Assembly: GCA_947177515.1 (NCBI GenBank)
Contig: CAMWUU010000082.1
Location: forward strand, 1 to 11,057
Direction of reading: 5' to 3'
Length of the DNA stretch: 11,057 nucleotides
From: an uncultured Lachnospiraceae bacterium
GTDB lineage: Bacteria > Bacillota > Clostridia > Lachnospirales > Lachnospiraceae
The position numbers were made by a program, and so were the translations under genes. Position 1 is the first letter of the stretch; every line of letters starts with the position of its first letter. This document shows positions 1-6,033 of this stretch, one piece after another. The notes under the pieces are model-generated. The model was not told the DNA's origin, made no database searches, and saw nothing but the letters and a program-made list of their open reading frames with translations.

Positions 1-160
1 TGAACCTGTACGCTTCGCTCTAAGAACCTCTTTCCCGGCGCTTTACGGACTTATACTGTATTAAAAGTCCCGTATCACTCCGCAAAGCACCCCTCCCAGG
101 GAAAGTGAACCTGTACGCTTCGCTCTAAGAACCTCTTTCCCGGCGCTTTACGGACTTATA
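1..160. repeat. Tandem copies of a 55-bp repeat with a long imperfect hairpin
   Basis: Bases 1-55 and 106-160 are identical over 55 bases, with a period of 105. The first copy may extend beyond the window edge. The second copy folds back on the preceding spacer: 62-70 pairs with 152-160 (8 of 9), 80-91 pairs with 142-153 (two G-T wobbles), and 99-105 pairs exactly with 135-141. The left arm has bulges at 71-79 and 92-98, and the loop spans about 106-134. The repeat also contains GAACCT twice, 22 bases apart. A repeated unit with inverted arms at a gene end is what a MITE-like or REP-like intergenic element looks like; no transposase is present. The family is not recognised. Bases 148-160 lie inside the upstream coding region. 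On the minus strand the hairpin ends in a short T run (complement of 63-66), so it could also help end transcription. Confidence 0.85.
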
Positions 161-1926
161 TTTTTCTCTGTGTGCAGTTGCAGTTCGTACAGTTTTTTGT
201 AAATCCCGTCTGCTGCAAGCAGCTCCTGGTGCGTTCCGCTCTCCCTTACTTCCCCCTTGTGCATAACAATGATCTTGTCCGCGTGCTGTATTGTGGAAAG
301 ACGGTGCGCGACCATGATTGTTGTCCTGCCCTGCATCAGCTTTTCAAGTGCCTCCTGGATCAAAAGCTCGGTTTCAGTGTCAATATTGGCGGTCGCCTCG
401 TCCATAACCAGGATCACCGGATTATAGGCGAGAGTCCTAGCAAACGATAAGAGCTGCCTTTGACCTGCGGACAGGGTGCTGCCGCGCTCCGTAACCGGCT
501 CATGGTAGCCGCCTGGAAGATGAGAAATAAAATCATCCGCATTCACGTATTTTGCCGCACGCACAATATCCTCATCCGTGATATCCTCCCTGCGCAGACG
601 GATATTGCTGCTGATATCCCCCGTAAAAATAAAGACATCCTGCTGCACCTGCCCAATGGCAGCACGCAGCTTATCCTTATCTATCTCCCTTATATCAATG
701 CCGTCAATCGTAATCTTTCCTTTCTGGATATCATAATACCTTCCAATCAGGTTTAAGATCGAGGATTTCCCCGCACCCGTCGCCCCGACGAACGCCACGC
801 GCGAACCTGCCTCCACCGTAAAACTGACATCCTTTAGGATCCATTCCTCCCCCTGATAGGCAAACCAGACATGGTCAAATACAATGCGCCCGCGCACCTG
901 CCCCGGATCAACCGGATGAGGCGGGTTCTCAATCATCGGCTTCTCGTCAAGCAAGGTAAAAATTTTCTCCGCCGATGCCATTGCCGACTGAAGTGTACCA
1001 AACTGCTCCGCCAGTTCCTGAATCGGCTGGAAGAATGAATTGATATACTGGATAAATGTATACAATGTCCCAACCGTGATCGCCCCCTTGATAACCGAGG
1101 AGGAACCCGTCCATATAATAATGGACAGCGCGACAATCGAGAGGAAGTAAATACTTGGACGAAACACCGCAAAAACCATCATCTCACGGTAATTTGCCCG
1201 ATACAGATCCTTATTTTTCCTGCCGAACTCTGCATTTTTCTCCTTCTCCCGCGCAAAGATCTGAATCACTTTCATTCCCGATAAATGCTCGGAAAGATAG
1301 GTATTTAATGCTGTGATCTTTGTACGGGTAATGCGGTAGGTCATCCGGGATATCCGTTTGAATAGAACCGTCAACCCCACAATAAATGGCAGGAGCGCAA
1401 ACGCGAACAGCGCAATTTTTACATTTAACATCAGCATAACCACCGCAAGCCCGATAATGGTTGCCGTATTTTTGATCAGGCGCACCAAAATATTTGCGTA
1501 CATCTCATGCAGCGCCTCAACATCATTTGTCGCGCGTGTCACAATCTTCCCGACCGGCGTAATGTCAAAAAAGCGCAGCGAAAGCCTGTTGATATGGTCA
1601 AAGACCTCCTCGCGGATATTGTAGATAATATTCTGCCCTGTCATCTGCAAAACCCAGGTCTGCAAAAAATTGCAGACAAAGCCAAGCAGCAGCACCCCCA
1701 GATAAATCAATCCACAGCGCCGTACTTCCGAAAATGGGGCATCTTCCATAAACAGGTCAATCACCTCTCCCATAATCACTGGGCGGTACAACTCAAGCAC
1801 CGTGATAACAAGCACCAAAAAAAGCGCTGCCGCCATCCAGAGTATGTACGGCTTCGCATAGCCAAGCAGGCGTGAAAACACGCCCCGCGATGCCGATTTC
1901 TCCAGTTCAATCTCTTTCCTGTCCAT
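148..1926 (-). CDS. Heterodimeric ABC multidrug-type exporter, subunit with catalytic glutamate (BmrD/TM288-like)
   Basis: This is an ABC half-exporter of 592 residues, with an N-terminal six-helix membrane domain (about 25-320) and a C-terminal ATPase domain (about 345-585). It should use ATP to move lipophilic compounds or peptides out across the cytoplasmic membrane. Visible motifs are Walker A GATGAGKS (381-388), Q-loop Q429, signature LSAGQ (485-489, altered from LSGGQ), Walker B ending in D509 followed by catalytic E510, and switch H541. The open frame runs upstream to 2124, but that part overlaps the preceding gene. The ATG at 1926 is chosen because GGGAGG lies 5 bases before it and the protein then has the family's usual length. 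It follows the partner subunit by 10 bases, so they are cotranscribed and probably translationally linked. The last codons (I-S-P-stop) lie in the 55-bp repeat. Family assignment is firm; the substrate is unknown. Confidence 0.93.
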   Translation of the reverse strand: MDRKEIELEKSASRGVFSRLLGYAKPYILWMAAALFLVLVITVLELYRPVIMGEVIDLFMEDAPFSEVRRCGLIYLGVLLLGFVCNFLQTWVLQMTGQNIIYNIREEVFDHINRLSLRFFDITPVGKIVTRATNDVEALHEMYANILVRLIKNTATIIGLAVVMLMLNVKIALFAFALLPFIVGLTVLFKRISRMTYRITRTKITALNTYLSEHLSGMKVIQIFAREKEKNAEFGRKNKDLYRANYREMMVFAVFRPSIYFLSIVALSIIIWTGSSSVIKGAITVGTLYTFIQYINSFFQPIQELAEQFGTLQSAMASAEKIFTLLDEKPMIENPPHPVDPGQVRGRIVFDHVWFAYQGEEWILKDVSFTVEAGSRVAFVGATGAGKSSILNLIGRYYDIQKGKITIDGIDIREIDKDKLRAAIGQVQQDVFIFTGDISSNIRLRREDITDEDIVRAAKYVNADDFISHLPGGYHEPVTERGSTLSAGQRQLLSFARTLAYNPVILVMDEATANIDTETELLIQEALEKLMQGRTTIMVAHRLSTIQHADKIIVMHKGEVRESGTHQELLAADGIYKKLYELQLHTEKNISP

Positions 1927-1931
1927 CGCTG

Positions 1932-1937
1932 CCTCCC
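1932..1937 (-). promoter_or_regulatory. Ribosome binding site deciding the start of the second exporter subunit
   Basis: The minus strand reads GGGAGG, 5 bases before the ATG at 1926, and overlaps the last base of the upstream stop codon (1937-1939). It favours this start over the longer open frame reaching 2124, and it suggests coupled translation of the two subunits. Confidence 0.75.
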
Positions 1938-3805
1938 TACTCGGTTTCCAACTGCTTTTCAAGCTGCTGTTTTTCGTAAAGTTTCGCATAGATACCGCCC
2001 TTTGCAAGCAATTCCCCATGCGTGCCGTACTCTGCCATCGCCCCATGCGAAAGAACCATAATATGGTCAGCATTTTGCGTGGTCGAAATACGGTGCGCGA
2101 TAATAATGGTCGTCTTACCTGCACGGTTTTTCTTTAATGCCTCCAAAATTTTTTCCTCGGTATCGGTGTCCACTGCGGAGAGCGAGTCATCTAAGATCAG
2201 GATCGGCGCATCCTTCATCAGTGCCCGGGCAATCGAACTGCGCTGCTTTTGCCCGCCGGAAATCGTAACGCCGCGCTCCCCAACCATTGTGGAATACTTT
2301 TTAGGGAAATCCATAATATTGTCGTGGATGCAGGCCTGTTTTGCCGCCTCCGTCACCGCTGCAAGATCCCCATATGCTTCATCCATCCGATTTTTGGACT
2401 GGAAGAAATCGCGCTCTAAATATTCCTCAAGGCGCTCCTTGCGGGACATAAAAATTTTTGTGCCCGCCGCTCCTTCCTCAAACACCTCCTCTGGCACATC
2501 GGATAGCTTCCTTACACCAAAAGCAATATTTGTCTGCAAGGTATCGGAAAAGAGAAAATTATCCTGCGGGACATAGGCAATGGATTCGCGCAATACCGAA
2601 AGCGGAAGTTCCCCAATGGCATGCCCATCCATAAAAATCTGCCCTTTTTCCACATCATACATGCGCACAAGAAGGTTGGCAAAGGTAGTTTTCCCACTCC
2701 CGGTGCGTCCGAGGATGGCAAGGGTTTCCCCCGGTTTGATCTCGACTGACAGATCTTTTAGTGCAGGTTCTGCCTCCGGATGGTAGGCAAAAGTCAGGTT
2801 TTTTACTAAGATCCCTCCTAAAAGTGATCCAATTTCCCGGTTCACCTGCGCACCATCCACAATCTCCGGTTTTTTTGCAAAAATTGCTTCCACCCGCTCC
2901 TTTGAGGCTAAACCCTGCGAAAAGGAATTGATGCTATCCCCAACCGCAATCATTGGCCAGGCAAGCATCCCCACATACGAGGTAAAGGATACGAACTGTC
3001 CCGGGGTCAGCGTACCTTTAAGCACCAGTTTCCCGCCGTACAAAAGCGCGATCACGCTCGAAATGCCAACAATCACATCAAGCAGCGGCATCACAATGGC
3101 CTGGAGTTTCACAACGCTCAAATTCATTTCTTTATTATTCCGGTTTGCTACAGCAAATGCCGCTTTCTCTTTCTCCTCCTGCACGAAGGCTTTGATAACG
3201 CGGATGCCGGAAACGCTCTCCTGCACCTGGTCGGTCATATCAGAAAATGCCTTCTGCTTTTTGGCAAAGCGTCTTTGTGCCGCCCCTCCGTAATAGATCC
3301 CGCCAAAGAGAATAACCGTCATTGGTATGCAGGCAAGCAGTGTCAGGCTGAGATTGACATGCACGATCATTTTTGCGATAACCATAACCGTCATCACAAC
3401 AGCATCAAAAGTCGAAATAACCGCAGGTCCAAGCGACATGCGGATGGCCGCAAGGTCGTTTGTAAAATGTGCCATCAAATCACCTGTCTTATTTTCATTG
3501 TAATAGCGCATCGAGAGTGTGGACAGATGTGAAAACATCTCACCGCGCAGTTCATATTCAATCTTTCTTGCTGCACCAAAAATATAATAGCGCCACCCGA
3601 AACGCCCTAATGCCATCAGCCCGCCGACAAGCAGGATCCTGCCAATCAATGATATGACACCCGCCATATCCATCCCCGCGATCAGCCCATCCGTCACATC
3701 GCCGGTGTACTCCGGTATCAAAAGCCCCAGGTAATCCACCACCAGCAGGACAAGCATCCCGAGCAGGTAACTTACCCAATATTTTTTTATGTACTTAACT
3801 ACCAT
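1937..3805 (-). CDS. Heterodimeric ABC multidrug-type exporter, degenerate-site subunit (BmrC/TM287-like)
   Basis: This ABC half-exporter of 622 residues has a membrane domain (about 10-300) and an ATPase domain (about 330-615). It shows Walker A GRTGSGKT (366-373), Q-loop Q414, intact signature ISGGQ (515-519), Walker B D539 followed by D540 where catalytic Glu is expected, and H571. The Asp at this position marks the degenerate half of heterodimeric exporters; the next gene supplies the Glu. Between the Q-loop and the signature, about residues 431-485 hold roughly 45 more residues than TM287-type proteins, rich in Glu, Arg and Lys. The start is ATG 3805; an in-frame TGA five codons upstream rules out a longer protein. 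The ribosome site is modest (GGAAAGG close to the ATG). No convincing promoter was found in the 163-base gap upstream. Transported compounds cannot be inferred from the sequence. Confidence 0.93.
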   Translation of the reverse strand: MVVKYIKKYWVSYLLGMLVLLVVDYLGLLIPEYTGDVTDGLIAGMDMAGVISLIGRILLVGGLMALGRFGWRYYIFGAARKIEYELRGEMFSHLSTLSMRYYNENKTGDLMAHFTNDLAAIRMSLGPAVISTFDAVVMTVMVIAKMIVHVNLSLTLLACIPMTVILFGGIYYGGAAQRRFAKKQKAFSDMTDQVQESVSGIRVIKAFVQEEKEKAAFAVANRNNKEMNLSVVKLQAIVMPLLDVIVGISSVIALLYGGKLVLKGTLTPGQFVSFTSYVGMLAWPMIAVGDSINSFSQGLASKERVEAIFAKKPEIVDGAQVNREIGSLLGGILVKNLTFAYHPEAEPALKDLSVEIKPGETLAILGRTGSGKTTFANLLVRMYDVEKGQIFMDGHAIGELPLSVLRESIAYVPQDNFLFSDTLQTNIAFGVRKLSDVPEEVFEEGAAGTKIFMSRKERLEEYLERDFFQSKNRMDEAYGDLAAVTEAAKQACIHDNIMDFPKKYSTMVGERGVTISGGQKQRSSIARALMKDAPILILDDSLSAVDTDTEEKILEALKKNRAGKTTIIIAHRISTTQNADHIMVLSHGAMAEYGTHGELLAKGGIYAKLYEKQQLEKQLETE

Positions 3806-3822
3806 AAACCTTTCCGCTCACC

Positions 3823-3912
3823 TCACACTTTTTCCTTCCTGCGCATCTGCCCATGTGCCCGCTTTCTATCAAGGTACATTGCCCCATCCGCCTTATAAAT
3901 TGCCGCCCTCAT
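3823..3912 (-). pseudogene. Possible remnant of a GGDEF (diguanylate cyclase) C-terminus
   Basis: A 29-codon frame runs from ATG 3912 to the TGA at 3823-3825, ending 17 bases before the exporter gene. It contains YKADGAMYLDRKRAHG, which resembles the last helix of GGDEF domains, where a pattern like ADxAMYxxKxxG/H precedes the protein end. The frame has no ribosome binding site, and an in-frame TAG lies six codons before its ATG. The GGDEF active-site loop and the rest of the domain are absent. I read it as the tail of a cyclase gene lost by deletion, with the terminator hairpin of the neighbouring gene now beside it. It could instead be a chance match in a short frame, since the similarity was judged by eye only. 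Confidence 0.4.
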
Positions 3913-3917
3913 AAACA

Positions 3918-3944
3918 GGCGGCCAAGCTACCCGCTTAGCCGCC
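3918..3944 (-). terminator. Hairpin terminator downstream of the hydrogenase-chemoreceptor gene
   Basis: Bases 3918-3928 pair with 3934-3944, an 11-bp stem with one G-U wobble in the transcript, around a 5-base loop. The stem is GC-rich and starts 25 bases past the sensor gene stop codon. The run after it on the minus strand is TGTTTATG, so the U-tract is weak and termination may be partial. A smaller inverted repeat, 3952-3957 with 3964-3969, lies between it and the stop codon. Confidence 0.55.
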
Positions 3945-3951
3945 CGTACTT

Positions 3952-3969
3952 ATCTGCACTGCAGCAGAT
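3952..3969 (-). repeat. Small inverted repeat touching the sensor gene stop codon
   Basis: ATCTGC (3952-3957) and GCAGAT (3964-3969) form a perfect 6-bp stem with a 6-base loop. It reaches the last base of the stop codon (3969-3971). No T run follows, so alone it is not a convincing terminator. It may stabilise the 3' end together with the larger hairpin beside it. Confidence 0.4.
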
Positions 3970-5897
3970 TAGTTTAATATTACATTGGTTTCATGGATCA
4001 CGTCTTTGACATCATCCGCCATTTTTGATACAAGATCCATGGACTCCTGTATTGCCTTCCCATTCTCCGTGGTCTTGTCAACATTCTGGATCGCATCCTT
4101 TACAGAAGCCAGCGTTTCGGTAATCGTACTGTTAAACTTCTCGATCACATCCGAGATTGCGTCAATGGCATCCCGTATTGCCTCGTCGTTTTCCTTTGCG
4201 GAAGACACGGCTGACTTTGAGCTGTCTGAGAGCTGCCGGATATTGGAGGCAACCACAGCAAAACCGTTGCCGGCCTCCCCCGCCCTTGCTGCCTCTATTG
4301 CAGCATTTAGCGACAGGAGATTAATCTTACCTGCAATCTTTTCCACATCCCGCGTCATTATATTGTAACTCTCGATACTGTCCGTAATGCGTCCCGCCGA
4401 TTCCCTCAAACCTTCGTTCAGGCTGGCAAGCTTGCTCATATGCTCCGTAAGGATCCCCATCTTCTCAGAAGTATGCAAGCCTGTTTCACGGATTAAATCC
4501 GCCTCCCCCTTAATCTGATAAATATTAGTATTTAACTGTTCAAATACATCGCTCAGGTTCCCGTTCATCTCATGAACCCTGCGGTTGACCTGTTCCACTT
4601 TTTGGCGCTCCGCACCGACGGAAGTAATAATATACTGATGGCAGTTTTCCTTTTCGTTGACTCCCTTAGCCAGGGCGATCGCCATCTCACGGCAGGTACG
4701 ATAACCACATGCATGGCAGTCAAAATGCTTCTCCTCATCCGTTGTCTTGCCCATCACGCGGTACGCCCTCTCGATCTCCGCCTCCGTTACAGGGATATCC
4801 TTCACTTCGCTCGCTACATACCTGCGAAGGAAATCACTGAGCCTTAGTTTTTTATCAAATTCGGCAAACTGCAGATCCTCACCGCGCCGTGTCACGTTCT
4901 TGCGCCGCACGTTGCGCGCGTATTTCTCAACATCGTACATAATATTATTGATAGCAAAGCAATGGTAATCCACACCGGTCGCAGGACCGCCATTACAGCC
5001 ATCTTTACAGCTAAGCACATCAAAAACTGCCGGCAAGTCCTTTTCACGCTGTTTCAGATATAAATCCAAATCATCATACAGGCGCTCCGTCCCTTCGGAG
5101 GAGATAACACTAAGATCTGGGTTATGGATCTGCAGGTTTTTCATTAATCCGCCCGGTCTTGGATAGATTGCACCCTCTAGGCCAATATCCCCGTCAAACT
5201 CGAATGGACTGTAAATTTTTACCGTTGGCAGGTCAACTTTGTTTATCTTAAAATAATCCCTTAAATGCTCCATCGTCACATTGTAATCGATGACGCGGGT
5301 TTCCTTAAACTCATCCCCCTTGGCAATACAAGGCGTAACGGCTGCCAGTTTGCCCTTATATCCGAGCACATGGCGCAGATAAATCCCCAGGCAAAGCAGC
5401 GGGCTGTGGATCGGCGATAAATGCGGCAAAAGCTCCGGCTTATGCCTTACTATGTAATTCACCACCGCCGCACATGGCTGTGAGATCAGTTTTGCATCCG
5501 GATGCTGCTGCAGGTAGCGCAGATGTGCCCAAGTACAGATATCTGCGCCGTAGGACACATCATAGATCTTCTTTATCCCGCGGTTTCGAAACCACTGGAG
5601 CACATGCCTCCAGTTTCCCTCAAAACCAATTTTGATGGAAGGCGCAGCAAGGAGTACAATTTCCTGTCCTTCACTCAAATCCTGCATAAATGCATCAATA
5701 TCATCCTCATAGGTTCTGGCACCATGTGAACAAGCGCTGATGCAGGCGCCACACTTGATACATCTTTTCTCATCAATATTGATTACCATCCGCCCTGTAC
5801 TGTCCGTCTTCGCGATATTGGCATCCAGAACCGGACATACCCTGACGCAGGCATTACAGCCCACGCACTTGCTTGTGTCTATACAGACTTTTCCCAT
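3969..5897 (-). CDS. [FeFe]-hydrogenase-like sensor fused to a chemotaxis (MCP) signalling domain
   Basis: This soluble 642-residue protein probably turns a redox or hydrogen-related signal into control of CheA/CheW-type signalling. In order it has: a ferredoxin motif (C11, C14, C17, C21); a second (C46, C49, C52, C56); an H-cluster domain (about 75-320) with cysteine ligands C142, C190, C297 and C301 and K193; a four-cysteine Fe-S domain (C394, C397, C402, C419, with CGYRTC); then a long helical hairpin (about 425-642). The hairpin tip (about 521-556) contains NLLSLNAAIEAARAGEAG, the MCP core that binds CheW and CheA. No membrane segment or periplasmic domain is seen. In the active-site loops P141 replaces the proton-shuttling Cys, and H125 and Y128 sit where proton-path Glu residues are expected. 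This suggests a sensory hydrogenase of the HydS kind. The start ATG 5897 has AAGGAG seven bases before it. It is likely a single-gene unit. Domain calls are firm; the ligand is inference. Confidence 0.92.
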   Translation of the reverse strand: MGKVCIDTSKCVGCNACVRVCPVLDANIAKTDSTGRMVINIDEKRCIKCGACISACSHGARTYEDDIDAFMQDLSEGQEIVLLAAPSIKIGFEGNWRHVLQWFRNRGIKKIYDVSYGADICTWAHLRYLQQHPDAKLISQPCAAVVNYIVRHKPELLPHLSPIHSPLLCLGIYLRHVLGYKGKLAAVTPCIAKGDEFKETRVIDYNVTMEHLRDYFKINKVDLPTVKIYSPFEFDGDIGLEGAIYPRPGGLMKNLQIHNPDLSVISSEGTERLYDDLDLYLKQREKDLPAVFDVLSCKDGCNGGPATGVDYHCFAINNIMYDVEKYARNVRRKNVTRRGEDLQFAEFDKKLRLSDFLRRYVASEVKDIPVTEAEIERAYRVMGKTTDEEKHFDCHACGYRTCREMAIALAKGVNEKENCHQYIITSVGAERQKVEQVNRRVHEMNGNLSDVFEQLNTNIYQIKGEADLIRETGLHTSEKMGILTEHMSKLASLNEGLRESAGRITDSIESYNIMTRDVEKIAGKINLLSLNAAIEAARAGEAGNGFAVVASNIRQLSDSSKSAVSSAKENDEAIRDAIDAISDVIEKFNSTITETLASVKDAIQNVDKTTENGKAIQESMDLVSKMADDVKDVIHETNVILN

Positions 5898-5904
5898 AGT
5901 GTTT

Positions 5905-5910
5905 CTCCTT
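5905..5910 (-). promoter_or_regulatory. Ribosome binding site of the hydrogenase-chemoreceptor gene
   Basis: The minus strand reads AAGGAG, 7 bases before ATG 5897. The spacing is ideal and fixes the start just ahead of the first ferredoxin motif. Confidence 0.8.
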
Positions 5911-5915
5911 CGAAG

Positions 5916-5942
5916 TTAAATATTCAGCGTTTTCACTATCAT
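5916..5942 (-). other. Possible 8-codon upstream reading frame in the sensor leader
   Basis: ATG 5942 opens a frame reading MIVKTLNI and then TAA at 5916-5918. AGAGG lies 5 bases before the ATG (complement of 5948-5952). It falls between the predicted transcription start and the sensor gene, ending 18 bases before the gene's ATG. Translation here could affect access to the main ribosome site, but short frames of this kind arise often by chance. Confidence 0.2.
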
Positions 5943-5971
5943 TCAATCCTCTTACATGCGCTTCATTATAT

Positions 5972-6000
5972 ATTTTAACAAATCGAAAAACACTTGTCAA
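5972..6000 (-). promoter_or_regulatory. Sigma-A-type promoter for the hydrogenase-chemoreceptor gene
   Basis: On the minus strand the -35 box is a perfect TTGACA (complement of 5995-6000) and the -10 box is TAAAAT (complement of 5972-5977), 17 bases apart. TGT directly before the -10 gives an extended -10 (TGN). Transcription should begin near 5965, leaving a leader of about 70 bases. It lies in the gap after the importer operon, so the sensor gene has its own promoter. No operator palindrome was recognised around it. Confidence 0.75.
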
Positions 6001-6033
6001 TCACTAGAAAAAACTTACCAGTATAAAAAATGG

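Noticed and set aside
1927..2124. Open 5' extension of the second exporter gene, with an ATG at 2124
   Set aside because: It overlaps the end of the first exporter gene, the extra 66 residues look like a frame-shifted shadow, and a good ribosome site lies before ATG 1926.
2022..2576. A 184-codon plus-strand open frame
   Set aside because: It is antisense to the conserved ATPase domain of the exporter, with Ser/Ala-rich composition typical of a shadow frame.
3806..3917. A promoter for the exporter pair in the gap after the sensor gene
   Set aside because: TTTATAA-like -10 candidates exist, but no -35 box at proper spacing was found; read-through from the sensor promoter or a weak promoter remains possible.
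3806..5897. Functional link between the hydrogenase-chemoreceptor gene and the exporter genes
   Set aside because: A strong hairpin and a gene relic separate them, and nothing in their sequences suggests a shared role beyond being neighbours.
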